Source: Cellulosimicrobium marinum
Lineage (GTDB): Bacteria > Actinomycetota > Actinomycetes > Actinomycetales > Cellulomonadaceae
NCBI RefSeq assembly: GCF_020551945.1
Contig: NZ_JAJBZH010000005.1
Span: forward strand, 372,001 to 436,000
Length of the DNA: 64,000 bases
Direction of reading: 5' to 3'
Position 1 is the first letter of the stretch; each line of letters begins with the position of its first letter. Position numbers and translations under genes: made by a program. Under the pieces are notes generated by a model, which saw only the letters and a list, made by a program, of their open reading frames with translations, made no database searches and was not told the origin of the DNA. Shown here piece by piece: positions 22,076-31,366 of this stretch.

Positions 22076-24334
22076 ATGCTGACGCTCGTGTTCTCCAGCC
22101 TCGGTCGTCGTGTCGCCCGCCACCCGCGTCTCACGGTCCTCGTGTGGGTCGTGCTCACCGCGCTCGGCCTGGCGCTCGCGCTGTTCGGCGTGGGCGGTCA
22201 GGGCGTGTTCGACCGGGTGACGACGGGCGCGCCGACGATCAGCGGCTCGGACAGCGAGCGCGCGGACGAGGTCCTCGCGGCGAACGACACGAGCGGGCCG
22301 GAGGTGACGCTCCTCGTCCGGGGCGTCGAGCCGGCCGACGAGCAGGTCGTCGAGGCGATGGGCGGGCTGAGCGCGGACCTCGTCGGGATCGAGGGCGTGG
22401 AGAGCGTCATCAACCCGTACGTGCTGCCGGGCGGCGTGGAGGACGAGGCGGCGCAGCCCCTCGTGGCGCAGGACGGGGACGGGTTCCTCACCGTGGTCAC
22501 GCTGCGGACCGACCTCGACGCGGAGCGCTCCGACGAGGTGGCGGCGCAGGTCGTCGAGGAGCTGCGGGCCGTGCCGGGTGCGCTCGCCGAGGCGGCGCCC
22601 GGGGCCGCGGGGGACGCGGAGGGGCTGGTCGGGTCGAACGACCTCATCGTCGAGGCGATCACGGACCAGGTCGAGCAGGACCTGCGCACGGGCGAGGCCG
22701 TGGCGCTGCCCGTCGCGCTCGTCGTCATGGTGCTGGTCTTCGGGGGCTTCCTCGCGGCGGCGATGCCGATGGCGGGGGCGATCGCGTCCATCGGCACGGG
22801 CCTGGGTGCGCTGCTCGGCCTCACGTACGTGCTCGACGTCGACGCGTCCGTGGTCAACGTCGTCACCGTGCTGGGGCTGGGGCTGTCGATCGACTACGGC
22901 CTGCTCGTCGTGTCGCGCTACCGCGAGGAGCTGCACCGGCTGATCGAGGCGGGCGATGACCCGGCGCTGCGGCGCCGGCGCGGGGACGGCGTCGTGCACG
23001 CGGCCCTCGTGCGCACCATGGAGACGGCGGGACGCACCGTGGCGTTCTCGGCGCTGACGGTGGGCATCTCGATCGCGGGTCTCATGGTGTTCCGGCCGGA
23101 CATCCTGCGGGCGATCGGGGCCGGTGCGCTCGCCGTCGTCCTCGTGGCGGTGGCGACGGCGCTCACCCTCGTCCCGGCGCTGCTCGTCTGGTCGGGGCGT
23201 CGGCTCGCACGGCCCGGCCTGCTCGGGCGGGTCCCCGGTCTGCGGCGCGTCCTCGCCCGGACCGCGGACGTGCAGTCCGACGTCGGGGTGTTCTCCCGTC
23301 TGGCGGGCCGGGTGCAGCGGCACCCGGCGTGGGTGCTCGTCGCGACGTCCGTGGTGCTCGTGGTCCTCGCCCTGCCGGTCCTGGGGCTGCACATGCGCAA
23401 CTCGGGCATCGAGCTGCTGCCGACGGACTCGCCCCAGCGCGAGTTCGTGGACGTGCTCGCCGCCGAGTACCCCACGAGCGACAGCGCCCAGGTCGTCGCC
23501 GTCGTGGACGCGGGCGTCGAGGACGCGCAGGCGTGGGCCGACGACGTCGCAGCGCTCGACGGGGTCGAGAGCGTGGACCCCGCGGCGTCCCTCGACGGGT
23601 TCTCGGTCGTCGGGATCCACGTCGAGGGCGGCGAAGCGGGCGGCCCCGAGGCCGCGTCGGTGGTGCGCGAGGTCCGCGCGACCGACGCGCCGTTCGAGGT
23701 GTGGGTCACGGGTCAGGCCGCGGGCCAGGTCGACTTCGTCGACGCCCTCGGCGAACGCGTGTGGTGGGCCGTGGGCGTCGTCGTCGTCGCGACGTTCCTC
23801 CTGCTGTTCCTCATGACGGGCTCCGTGGTGATCCCCGTCAAGGCCCTCCTCACGAACGCGCTGTCCCTCGCCGCGTCCCTCGGCGTGCTCGTCCTCGTGT
23901 TCCAGGACGGCCACCTGGAGGGCCTGCTCGGCTTCACGTCCGTGGGCGGCATCGAGACGTACGTCGTGGCGCTCGTCGTCGCGTTCGCGTTCGGCCTGGC
24001 CATGGACTACGAGGTGTTCCTGCTCTCACGCGTCAAGGAGCTGTACGACACCGGGATGTCGAACGACGAGGCCGTGCGGCTCGGCCTGCAACGGTCGGGA
24101 CGCATCATCACGTCGGCCGCCGCGATCATCGTCGTGGTCTTCGCGGGCTTCGTGCTCGGCGACCTCCTCGTCATCAAGGAGGTCGGGTTCGCGCTCGCCG
24201 TCGCCGTGGTCATCGACGCGACGATCGTGCGGCTCCTGCTCGTCCCCGCGACGATGACGCTCCTCGGCCGGTGGAACTGGTGGGCGCCCGGGCCCCTGCG
24301 CCGCGTCCACCGGCGGCTCGCGATCACCCACTGA
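22076..24334 (+). CDS. MMPL family RND-type membrane transporter
   Basis: 752 aa with about 11-12 helices in two homologous halves: helix 1 (LTVLVWVVLTALGLALALFGV), an extracellular domain, helices 2-6 (VALPVALVVMVLVFGG, LGLGLSIDYGLLVVSRYREEL), then the second half (AFAFGLAMDYEVFLLSRVKE). The paired GLSIDYGLL and GLAMDYEVF motifs carry the Asp-Tyr pairs of the MmpL proton relay. MMPL proteins export lipids or drugs in actinobacteria; the cargo here cannot be told. Start taken at ATG 22076; a GTG six codons on (VFSSLGRR) is equally plausible. Divergent from rarA with 128 nt between. Confidence 0.9.
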   Translation: MLTLVFSSLGRRVARHPRLTVLVWVVLTALGLALALFGVGGQGVFDRVTTGAPTISGSDSERADEVLAANDTSGPEVTLLVRGVEPADEQVVEAMGGLSADLVGIEGVESVINPYVLPGGVEDEAAQPLVAQDGDGFLTVVTLRTDLDAERSDEVAAQVVEELRAVPGALAEAAPGAAGDAEGLVGSNDLIVEAITDQVEQDLRTGEAVALPVALVVMVLVFGGFLAAAMPMAGAIASIGTGLGALLGLTYVLDVDASVVNVVTVLGLGLSIDYGLLVVSRYREELHRLIEAGDDPALRRRRGDGVVHAALVRTMETAGRTVAFSALTVGISIAGLMVFRPDILRAIGAGALAVVLVAVATALTLVPALLVWSGRRLARPGLLGRVPGLRRVLARTADVQSDVGVFSRLAGRVQRHPAWVLVATSVVLVVLALPVLGLHMRNSGIELLPTDSPQREFVDVLAAEYPTSDSAQVVAVVDAGVEDAQAWADDVAALDGVESVDPAASLDGFSVVGIHVEGGEAGGPEAASVVREVRATDAPFEVWVTGQAAGQVDFVDALGERVWWAVGVVVVATFLLLFLMTGSVVIPVKALLTNALSLAASLGVLVLVFQDGHLEGLLGFTSVGGIETYVVALVVAFAFGLAMDYEVFLLSRVKELYDTGMSNDEAVRLGLQRSGRIITSAAAIIVVVFAGFVLGDLLVIKEVGFALAVAVVIDATIVRLLLVPATMTLLGRWNWWAPGPLRRVHRRLAITH

Positions 24335-24348
24335 CGCCCGCGTCCCGC

Positions 24349-24401
24349 ACGCGCGAGGGCGCGCCGTCCCGGTCTCCCCGGGGCGGCGCGCCCTCGCGCG
24401 T
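24349..24401. terminator. Bidirectional terminator between the MMPL gene and aspS
   Basis: Perfect 18-bp inverted repeat: arms 24349-24366 and 24384-24401 with a 17-nt loop that itself pairs partly. It sits 15 nt past the MMPL stop and 11 nt before the convergent aspS stop, so it can end both transcripts. Confidence 0.85.
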
Positions 24402-24412
24402 CGTACGACCTG

Positions 24413-26224
24413 TCACTCCGCGGCGGCCGCCGGGAGGTTGCCGGGCTCGCCGGGCGCCGCGGGCTTCGCGTCGACGCCCGCCTCCTTGCGCTGCTCGGGC
24501 GTGATCGGTGCGGGCGCCTGCGTGAGGGGGTCGTAGCCGCCGCCCGACTTCGGGAACGCGATGACGTCGCGGATCGAGTCGGACTGCGTGAGCAGCGCGA
24601 CGATGCGGTCCCAGCCGAACGCGATCCCGCCGTGCGGCGGCGCGCCGAACTTGAACGCGTCGAGGAGGAACCCGAACTTCTCCTGCGCCTCCTCGGGCCC
24701 GATGCCCATGACGTCGAAGACCCGCTCCTGCACGTCGCGGCGGTGGATACGGATGGAGCCGCCACCGATCTCGTTGCCGTTGCACACGATGTCGTACGCG
24801 TAGGCGAGGGCGTCGCCCGGGTTCTGCTCGAACGTGTCCGCCCAGTCAGGCGTCGGGGACGTGAAGGCGTGGTGCACGGCGGTCCACGCCGAGCTGCCGA
24901 GCGTCACGTCGCCCTCGGCCGCGGCCTCGCCGGTCGGCTTGAACAGCGGCGCGTCGACGACCCACACGAACGCCCACGAGCTCTCGTCGATGGCACCCGT
25001 GCGCTTCGCGATCTCCTGCCGCGCCGCGCCGAGCAGCGCACGCGAGTCCGACGTCTTGCCCGCGGCGAAGAACACCGCGTCGCCCGGCTGCGCGCCCGTG
25101 GCCTCGCGCAGGCCGTCACGCTCAGCGTCGGAGAGGTTCTTGGCGACCGGGCCGCCGAGCTCGCCGTCCTCGCCGAACGTCACGTAGGCGAGGCCGCGAG
25201 CGCCGCGCTGCTTGGCCCACTCCTGCCACGCGTCGAACTGGCGGCGGGGCTGGGAGGCCCCGCCGGCCATGACGACGGCGCCGACGTACTCGGCCTGGAA
25301 GACGCGGAAGGGCGTGTCGGCGAAGTAGTCGGTGAGCTCGACGAGGGGGTTGCCGAAGCGCAGGTCGGGCTTGTCGGAGCCGTAGAGGCGCATGGCCTCG
25401 TGGTAGGTCATGCGCGGGATCGGCGTGGGGACGGTGTACCCGATGAGCTCCCACAGGGCGACGAGGATCTTCTCGGCGAGAGCGATGACGTCGTCCTGCT
25501 CGACGAAGCTCATCTCGACGTCGAGCTGGGTGAACTCGGGCTGGCGGTCGGCGCGGAAGTCCTCGTCGCGGTAGCAGCGGGCGATCTGGTAGTAGCGCTC
25601 CATGCCGGCGACCATGAGGAGCTGCTTGAAGAGCTGGGGGGACTGCGGCAGGGCGTACCAGGAGCCGGGCGACAGGCGTGCGGGGACGAGGAAGTCGCGC
25701 GCGCCCTCGGGCGTGGAGCGGGTGAGGGTGGGCGTCTCGACCTCGACGAAGTCCTCGGCGTCGAGGACGCGTCGCGCGGCCTGGTTGACCTTCGCGCGCA
25801 GGCGCAGGGCGTGCGCGGGTGCGGGCCGGCGGAGGTCGAGGTAGCGGTGCTTGAGGCGCGCTTCCTCGCCGATGGTCTCGGTGTCGGCGAGCGCGGTGGA
25901 GACCTGGAAGGGCAGCGCGTCGGAGGTGTTGAGGACGACGACGTCGCTCGCGAGGACCTCGATCTCGCCGGTGGGGAGGTTGGGGTTCTCGTTGCCGTCG
26001 GGGCGGCGGGAGACCTCGCCGGTGACCTGGAGGACGAACTCGCTGCGCAGCGGGTGGGCGACGGACTCGTCGCGGATGACGACCTGGGCGATACCGGACG
26101 CGTCGCGCAGGTCGATGAAGGCCACTCCCCCGTGATCGCGCCGACGGTCGACCCAGCCCGTGAGGGTGACGGTCTGACCGGTGTGCTCGGCTCGCAGTGA
26201 GCCGGCCGTGTGGGTGCGGAGCAC
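24413..26224 (-). CDS. aspS: Aspartyl-tRNA synthetase
   Basis: 603 aa, the bacterial type with N-terminal OB anticodon-binding domain ([41 protein letters not shown]), class II core ([25 protein letters not shown], then [24 protein letters not shown]), GAD insertion domain, and motif 3 [17 protein letters not shown]. The C-terminus extends about 20 residues past the core with a Pro/Ala-rich tail. I see no asnS in the window; in actinobacteria AspRS is often non-discriminating and paired with GatCAB, but that cannot be checked here. ATG start at 26224. Confidence 0.96.
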   Translation of the reverse strand: MLRTHTAGSLRAEHTGQTVTLTGWVDRRRDHGGVAFIDLRDASGIAQVVIRDESVAHPLRSEFVLQVTGEVSRRPDGNENPNLPTGEIEVLASDVVVLNTSDALPFQVSTALADTETIGEEARLKHRYLDLRRPAPAHALRLRAKVNQAARRVLDAEDFVEVETPTLTRSTPEGARDFLVPARLSPGSWYALPQSPQLFKQLLMVAGMERYYQIARCYRDEDFRADRQPEFTQLDVEMSFVEQDDVIALAEKILVALWELIGYTVPTPIPRMTYHEAMRLYGSDKPDLRFGNPLVELTDYFADTPFRVFQAEYVGAVVMAGGASQPRRQFDAWQEWAKQRGARGLAYVTFGEDGELGGPVAKNLSDAERDGLREATGAQPGDAVFFAAGKTSDSRALLGAARQEIAKRTGAIDESSWAFVWVVDAPLFKPTGEAAAEGDVTLGSSAWTAVHHAFTSPTPDWADTFEQNPGDALAYAYDIVCNGNEIGGGSIRIHRRDVQERVFDVMGIGPEEAQEKFGFLLDAFKFGAPPHGGIAFGWDRIVALLTQSDSIRDVIAFPKSGGGYDPLTQAPAPITPEQRKEAGVDAKPAAPGEPGNLPAAAAE

Positions 26225-26319
26225 GGAGTTCGTCCTTCCAGGAGTGCGTGGGGGTCGGGGCGCGCAGGCGCCCGTGCGAGTCTAGTCGGTGACGTCGTCG
26301 ACCTCGGAGGAGCCTGCCC

Positions 26320-26787
26320 ATGCCGCGCACGATCGCCACCACCCGCCGGATCGACCGCGAGGAGCTGCTCGAGCTGCTGCGCTCGCGTCACGACGGCGTG
26401 CTCGTCACCACCCGCTCGGACGGTTCGCCGCAGCTCAGCCCGGTGACGTACGGGGTCGACGGCGAGGGCCGGGTCGTCGTGTCGTCGTACCCGGAGCGGG
26501 CGAAGGCGGTGAACCTGCGGCGTCGTCCGCAGGCGTCGTTGCTGTCGCTCGCGCCGGGCTTCTCGGACCCGTGGGTGCAGGTGGACGGCGCGGCGGAGGT
26601 GATCGAGCTGCCGGACGCGGTCGAGCCGCTGGTCGACTACTACCGGGCGATCTCGGGCGAGCACCCGTACTGGGACGAGTACCGCGCGGCGATGGTCGAG
26701 CAGGGCAAGTGCCTGCTGCGCGTGACGATCACGCGGTGGGGCCCGGTGGCGACGGGCGGTTTCCCGGCCCGTCTCGCCGAGGGGTGA
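26320..26787 (+). CDS. PPOX-class, probably F420-dependent, oxidoreductase
   Basis: 155 aa, split-barrel flavin/F420-binding fold of the pyridoxamine-oxidase-like superfamily. Family features: N-terminal DREELLELLRSRHDGVLVTTRSDGSPQLSPVTYGVD, VVVSSYPERAKAVNLRRRPQASLLSLAPG and VQVDGAAEVIELPDAVEPLVDYYRAISGEHPYWDEYR. The actinobacterial PPOX-class F420-dependent group is the closest match by pattern; the substrate is unknown. A GGAGGAG Shine-Dalgarno precedes the ATG. Followed 21 nt later by a GNAT gene on the same strand. Confidence 0.85.
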   Translation: MPRTIATTRRIDREELLELLRSRHDGVLVTTRSDGSPQLSPVTYGVDGEGRVVVSSYPERAKAVNLRRRPQASLLSLAPGFSDPWVQVDGAAEVIELPDAVEPLVDYYRAISGEHPYWDEYRAAMVEQGKCLLRVTITRWGPVATGGFPARLAEG

Positions 26788-26808
26788 CGTGACGCGCCGA
26801 GGGCTGAC

Positions 26809-27366
26809 GTGACGACGGGTGCCGCGCGGGAGGGCCCGTTCCCCCCGCCGTGGCTCGCCCTGCCGGGTGCTGCGGCGCTGCTCCGGACGTTCCGCCGCGA
26901 GGACGCAGCACTGGGCGTCGAGCTCTCGCGCGTCGACGACGTCCCGCGCTGGACCTTCGTCCCTCCTCGCATGTCTGCCGTCGAGGCGGACGAGTGGGCC
27001 GCACGGGCCGTGTCCCGCGCGCGGGACGGCAGCTCGGCCCGCTACGTCGTCGAGCTCGACGGGCGCGCCGTCGGCACGGCCGGCCTGTCGGGGATCGACG
27101 GCGCCGCACCCGAGGTGTTCTACGCCCTCCTGCCGCGGGCGCGGGGTCTCGGGCTCGCGACACGAGCCGTCGCCTCGCTGGGCGCGTGGGCCCTCGCCGC
27201 CGGGGCGGAGGAGGTGCGGCTGGTGACGCGTCTCGGCAACGGCCCGAGCGAGGCGGTCGCGCGACGCGCGGGGTTCGTTCTCGTGGACGAGGCGACGGAC
27301 CCGCGCGACGGCGCGTCGGTCCGTGTGTGGGCGCTGCGCGACGCGGGTGCTCCCCCGACGCTCTGA
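26809..27366 (+). CDS. GNAT family N-acetyltransferase
   Basis: 185 aa. RimJ/RimL-like GNAT: LRTFRREDAALGVELSRVDDVPRWTF at the N-terminus, [51 protein letters not shown] contains the acetyl-CoA-binding (Q/R)xxGxG/A-type stretch (RARGLGLATRA), then AEEVRLVTRLGNGPSEAVARRAGFVLV. It acetylates an unknown amine, possibly a protein N-terminus. GTG start. A probable two-gene unit with the preceding PPOX gene; ends 8 nt from the convergent radical SAM gene. Confidence 0.85.
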   Translation: MTTGAAREGPFPPPWLALPGAAALLRTFRREDAALGVELSRVDDVPRWTFVPPRMSAVEADEWAARAVSRARDGSSARYVVELDGRAVGTAGLSGIDGAAPEVFYALLPRARGLGLATRAVASLGAWALAAGAEEVRLVTRLGNGPSEAVARRAGFVLVDEATDPRDGASVRVWALRDAGAPPTL

Positions 27367-27373
27367 CCACGGC

Positions 27374-28516
27374 TCAGAAGAGCACCTGCTCGACCCCGCT
27401 CCCGACGACGTCGAGCCCGTCGCCGTCGGTCGGCATGCCGGCGAGCGCCCCGGTGTGCCTGCGTGGGGTCGTGGCGGACGGCAGGCTCCCGGTCGGGTAC
27501 GCGCCGTCGACGGGAGCGTGCTCGCCGCGCCGGTGGCGCCCGCCGACGCCCGCGGGTGCGCGGTGGCCGGAGACGGCGAACCCGCGCGCGACGAGCAGAG
27601 GCCGGACCCGGTCCCACAGCCAGGAGCGGTAGGCCTTCGTCGCGTGGGAGCCGCGGCCGTAGACGCGCTCGTACCCCGGCAGGAGGTGCGGGTGCTCGCG
27701 GGCGAGCCACGCGAGGTACCACTCGCGGGTGCCGGGCTTGAGGTGCAGGGGCAGGACGGTGACGCCGGTGGCGCCGGCGTCCTTCACGGCGTCGAGCAGG
27801 TCGGTGAGGGCGCGCGTGGAGTCGGTGAGCCACGGCAGGACGGGGGCCACCATGACGCCGCAGGGCAGCCCGGCGTCGCGCACCGCGCGGATCAGGTCGA
27901 GGCGTGCCCGCGGCGAGGGGGTCCCCGGTTCCACGGACGCCTGCAGCTCGGGGTCCAGCAGGGCGAGGGACACGCCGACGCCCACGTCGACGCGCCGGGC
28001 CGCGTCCGCGAGGAGGGGGAGGTCACGGCGCAGCAGGGTGCCCTTGGTGAGCACGGACAGCGGTGTGCCGGAGTCCGCGAGCGCCGTGACGATGCCGGGC
28101 ATGAGGCGGTAGCGGCCCTCGGCGCGCTGGTACGGGTCGGTGTTGGTGCCGAGCGCGACGGGCTCGCGCGCCCACGTGCGTCGGGACAGCTCGGCGCGCA
28201 GGACCTCGTCGACGTTGACCTTGACGACGACCTCGCGGTCGAAGTCGTCGCCCGCGTCCAGGTCGAGGTACTGGTGCGTCGGGCGGGCGAAGCAGTACGA
28301 GCACGCGTGCGAGCAGCCGCGGTACGGGTTGACGGTCCACCGGAACGGCATGCGTGACATCGCGGGGACCTTCGACAAGGCGCTCTTCGCCGTCACCTCG
28401 TGGAAGGTGATGCCCGCGAACTCGGGTGTGCGGACGCTGCGCACGAGCCCGGCGCGCTCGAGCCCGGGGAGCGCGCCGTCGTCCGCCCCGATCGCCTGCC
28501 CGTCCCATCGCACCAC
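27374..28516 (-). CDS. Rv2578c-family radical SAM protein (spore photoproduct lyase-like)
   Basis: 380 aa. The GCSHACSYCFARPTH segment holds the CxxxCxxC cluster typical of radical SAM enzymes related to spore photoproduct lyase, followed by ALGTNTDPYQRAEGRYRLMPG and LSVLTKGTLLRRDLPLL, nearly the same wording I recall from mycobacterial Rv2578c. It probably repairs or modifies nucleic acid, but the reaction is not established. The C-terminal 60 residues are Gly/Pro-rich. I prefer the GTG at 28514-28516 over the upstream ATG (28555), because the latter would place the LexA box inside the coding sequence; a leaderless transcript is likely. Confidence 0.85.
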   Translation of the reverse strand: MVRWDGQAIGADDGALPGLERAGLVRSVRTPEFAGITFHEVTAKSALSKVPAMSRMPFRWTVNPYRGCSHACSYCFARPTHQYLDLDAGDDFDREVVVKVNVDEVLRAELSRRTWAREPVALGTNTDPYQRAEGRYRLMPGIVTALADSGTPLSVLTKGTLLRRDLPLLADAARRVDVGVGVSLALLDPELQASVEPGTPSPRARLDLIRAVRDAGLPCGVMVAPVLPWLTDSTRALTDLLDAVKDAGATGVTVLPLHLKPGTREWYLAWLAREHPHLLPGYERVYGRGSHATKAYRSWLWDRVRPLLVARGFAVSGHRAPAGVGGRHRRGEHAPVDGAYPTGSLPSATTPRRHTGALAGMPTDGDGLDVVGSGVEQVLF

Positions 28517-28521
28517 CTCAG

Positions 28522-28537
28522 TCGAACACGTGTTCGA
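28522..28537. promoter_or_regulatory. Perfect LexA (SOS) box upstream of the radical SAM gene
   Basis: TCGAACACGTGTTCGA is a perfect 16-bp palindrome matching the actinobacterial/Gram-positive LexA consensus TCGAAC-N4-GTTCGA and the CGAACRNRYGTTCG form at every position. It ends 6 nt before the chosen GTG, so LexA would block transcription at the start site. M. tuberculosis Rv2578c is, as I recall, also in the LexA regulon. Confidence 0.88.
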
Positions 28538-28634
28538 ACCACGGTCAACCCGCACGCGATCACGACAGGAGGCGTCCGGTGCGTGAGACGCCGGGATTGT
28601 CCCGTCGCCCCGGAGGGCCTAGGGTCGGCGCGAA

Positions 28635-28737
28635 CGCCCCCGGGGAGCGCACGAGCGCTGAGAGTGTAGGCCGGACACCCGTCCCTCCTGCAGACCCGTG
28701 GAACCTGATCTGGTTCGTACCAGCGAAGGGAGCAGGG
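28635..28737 (+). ncRNA. TPP riboswitch (THI element)
   Basis: The two conserved TPP-sensing segments are present in order: GCTGAGAG (28657-28664) and, in 28703-28731, ACCTGATCTGGTT...ACCAGCGAAGGGA. The outer P1 pairing is approximate. It precedes ykoEDC by about 118 nt; the interval has GC-rich inverted segments and an AAGGGA Shine-Dalgarno, so control of translation or termination is possible. It should lower transporter expression when thiamine pyrophosphate is high. Confidence 0.93.
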
Positions 28738-28854
28738 CCGACGTCACCGTCCTCTGCGCGCTCGCGCCCGCGCCGTCGCGCGGGCCGGTCGCGCGGGAGG
28801 CCGGGGCGCGTCGTCGTGCACCCCTCGCCCCGGGGGCCCGACGAAGGGACACGC

Positions 28855-29487
28855 ATGACCACCGGAACGCGGACGACGCCCGAGCCCGCAGCACCAGCCA
28901 CCGGCCGCCGCGGCCGACGCGGCCTCACGCTCCACGAGACCGTGCTCGTCGCGGTCCTCGGCGTGGTGTTCGGGTTCGTGTACTGGGTCTTCGTGCAGCT
29001 CTGGGCCCCGCTGCAGATCGCCATGGGACCGCTGGGTGACCTGGCCTCGAACGTCCTCGCCGGCGCGTGGATCGTCGTCGGGCCGCTCGCCACCTACATC
29101 GTCCGCAAGCCGGGCGTCGGCATCCTCACGGAGACGCTCGCCGCGCTCGTCGAGGTGGTCTTCCTCGCGTCCCCCGCCGGGCCCCTCCTCCTCCTCGTCG
29201 GGCTGGTCCAGGGCGCCGGGGCCGAGGTCGCGTTCGCCGCCACCCGCTACCGCCGCTACGGGTGGTGGGTGTTCGTCGTGTCCGGCGTGAGCGCCGCGCT
29301 CGTGACGTTCGCGTTGAACGCCGTGCGCCTCGGCTGGCTCGGCCAGGACTACGCGATGCTGCGGCTCGGCATCCAGGTCGTCTCGTGCGTCGTGCTGTGC
29401 GGGATCGCCGCCCGCCTGCTCGGCGACGCGCTCGCCCGCACCGGCGCGCTCGACGCCTTCGCGATCGGGGCGGCGCGCCGTGCGTGA
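28855..29487 (+). CDS. ykoE: ECF transporter substrate-binding (S) component, YkoE family
   Basis: 210 aa, about five or six membrane helices. After a disordered Thr/Pro-rich N-terminus, LHETVLVAVLGVVFGFVYWVFVQLW and LASNVLAGAWIVVGPLATYIVRKPGVGILTETLAALVEVVFLA match YkoE, the S component for a thiamine precursor (hydroxymethylpyrimidine) or thiamine. A TPP riboswitch lies upstream and ATPase and T-component genes follow, so the whole uptake system is present. ATG preceded by AAGGGA at 8 nt. Overlaps the ATPase gene by 8 nt. Confidence 0.92.
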   Translation: MTTGTRTTPEPAAPATGRRGRRGLTLHETVLVAVLGVVFGFVYWVFVQLWAPLQIAMGPLGDLASNVLAGAWIVVGPLATYIVRKPGVGILTETLAALVEVVFLASPAGPLLLLVGLVQGAGAEVAFAATRYRRYGWWVFVVSGVSAALVTFALNAVRLGWLGQDYAMLRLGIQVVSCVVLCGIAARLLGDALARTGALDAFAIGAARRA

Positions 29488-31366
29488 GCCCGCACCCGCA
29501 CCCGCATTCGCACCCGGCCGCGCGCACGACCGTCGGACCGGCGGACAGGAGACCGACGCCGTCCGTACCGTCGGCCTGCGCGTCGACGTCGGCCACCACG
29601 GCACGCGGGTCGTCGACGACGTCACCACCACCGTGCCCGCGGGCGGCGCGCTGCTCGTCCTCGGCCCGTCCGGGTGCGGCAAGTCGACGCTCCTGCGCGC
29701 GATCGTCGGCGTCGTGCCGCACACCCTGCCCGGCGCGGTGACGGGCGAGCTGTCCGTCGTCGGGCAGGACCCGCGCGACGTCACGCCCGCCGCGCTCGCG
29801 GCCCGCGTGGGCCTCGTCCAGCAGCGGCCCGGCGACCAGCTGTGCCTCGACCACGTGGGCGAGGAGCTGCGGTTCGCGCTCGAGAACCGCGGCGCCGACC
29901 CGGACGGCATGGACGAGCGCGCCGCCGGCGCGCTGGCCGCCGTGGGTGCCGGCGCCCTGCACGACCGCCCGACCCACGCGCTGTCCGGCGGCGAGGCGCA
30001 GCGCGTCGCGCTCGCCGCCGCGCTCGTCGCCGACCCGTCCCTCGTCGTCCTCGACGAGCCCACGGCGCTCCTCGACCCCGCGGCCGCGCACGAGGTCGGC
30101 GCGCTGATCGCCGCGCTCGCGAGCGGCACGGGCGGCATCCGCAGCACGAACGGCACGAACGGCACGGACAGCGGCGTGGCGCCCGACGACGACGCCGCAC
30201 CGGCGACGGGACGCACCGTCGTCCTCGTCGAGCACCGCCTCGACGAGCTCGGGACGCTGCCGGGGAGCACCCTCGTGCTCGGGCACGACGGTCGCGTCGT
30301 CGCCCAGGGACCCACCGACCACGTGCTGCGCGCGCACGCCCACGAGATCGCCGCCCTCGGGTGCTGGCTCCCCCTCGCCGTCCGGCTCGACGCCGCGGGC
30401 GCGCCCGGCCCGCTCGGCACGCCCGCGACCGACGCATGGCTCACGGACCTCGCCCGCCTGTACCCGGACCGGAGCCCGAGCACCACGCGCACCCGGGACG
30501 GCGCCGGCGCGCCGGTCGTCCTGCGCGCCCGGGGCCTCGCCGTCCACCGGGGCGGGGCACCGCGCCGGCGTCGCCGCGACGACGCGCCGCCGGTCGTGCG
30601 GGACGTCGACCTCGACGTGCGGGCGGGCGAGGTACTCGCGGTCGTCGGGCCGAACGGCGGCGGCAAGTCGACCCTGCTGCGCGGCCTCGCGGCGCTCGAA
30701 CGCACCACCGGGGAGGTCGTCACGTCCTCCGGCGGTCCCGTCGCGATGGTGTTCCAGGACCCCGAGCACCAGCTCCTCGCCCGCACCGTGCGCGAGGAGG
30801 TCGCGTGGTCGGCCCGTCTCGCGGCGCTGCCCGACGCCGAGGAGCGCGTCGCGCACGCCCTCGACGCGTTCGGGCTCGTGGCGCTCGCCGACGCCAACCC
30901 GTTCCGGCTGTCCGGCGGGGAGCAGCGCCGCCTGTCCCTCGCCACGGCGACGGTGCTCGACCCGGACCTCCTGCTCGCGGACGAGCCGACGTTCGGCCTC
31001 GACCGCGCCCAGGCCGCCGCCACGGGCCGGGTGCTGCGCGCACGGGCCGACGCCGGCGGTGCGGTCGTGCTCGTCACCCACGACCTCGCGCTCGTGGCGG
31101 ACGTCGCGGACCGGGTGGCCGTCGTCGTCGGCGGACGGCTCCGGGCGCTCGGCGCGACGCCCGAGGTGCTCGCCGACGCGGGCCTGCGCGCGGACGCGGC
31201 GCTGCGCCTCCCGCCCCTGCTCGACTGGTGGGCGACGACGGGCCGCTCCCTCGGCGTCCACCCTCGGCCCCTCGTCCGCGCCCTCGACGCGGCGGAGGCG
31301 CGCGCCGCCGGGCGCGCCCCGACGACCGTGCGCCCGCCCCGCGCGGCGACCGGGACCGCGGCATGA
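29480..31366 (+). CDS. ykoD: ECF transporter fused double ATPase (YkoD-like)
   Basis: 628 aa, two ABC ATPase domains in tandem. Domain 1: Walker A GPSGCGKST (about 60-68), Q-loop VQQRPGDQL, signature LSGGEAQRVALA, Walker B LVVLDEPTALLD, H-loop VVLVEHR. Domain 2 (from about 335): Walker A GPNGGGKST, FQDPEHQLL, LSGGEQRRLSLA, LLADEPTFGLD. Between Walker B and the H-loop of domain 1 is an unusual polar insert with an NGT repeat (STNGTNGTDSG). The GTG at 29480 overlaps ykoE; the stop overlaps ykoC (ATGA). Energises YkoE/YkoC. Confidence 0.92.
   Translation: MREPAPAPAFAPGRAHDRRTGGQETDAVRTVGLRVDVGHHGTRVVDDVTTTVPAGGALLVLGPSGCGKSTLLRAIVGVVPHTLPGAVTGELSVVGQDPRDVTPAALAARVGLVQQRPGDQLCLDHVGEELRFALENRGADPDGMDERAAGALAAVGAGALHDRPTHALSGGEAQRVALAAALVADPSLVVLDEPTALLDPAAAHEVGALIAALASGTGGIRSTNGTNGTDSGVAPDDDAAPATGRTVVLVEHRLDELGTLPGSTLVLGHDGRVVAQGPTDHVLRAHAHEIAALGCWLPLAVRLDAAGAPGPLGTPATDAWLTDLARLYPDRSPSTTRTRDGAGAPVVLRARGLAVHRGGAPRRRRRDDAPPVVRDVDLDVRAGEVLAVVGPNGGGKSTLLRGLAALERTTGEVVTSSGGPVAMVFQDPEHQLLARTVREEVAWSARLAALPDAEERVAHALDAFGLVALADANPFRLSGGEQRRLSLATATVLDPDLLLADEPTFGLDRAQAAATGRVLRARADAGGAVVLVTHDLALVADVADRVAVVVGGRLRALGATPEVLADAGLRADAALRLPPLLDWWATTGRSLGVHPRPLVRALDAAEARAAGRAPTTVRPPRAATGTAA

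Noticed and set aside
23000-24330. Overlapping plus- and minus-strand open frames in the MMPL gene
   Set aside because: They are shadows of GC-rich third positions; the MMPL frame alone has recognisable motifs.
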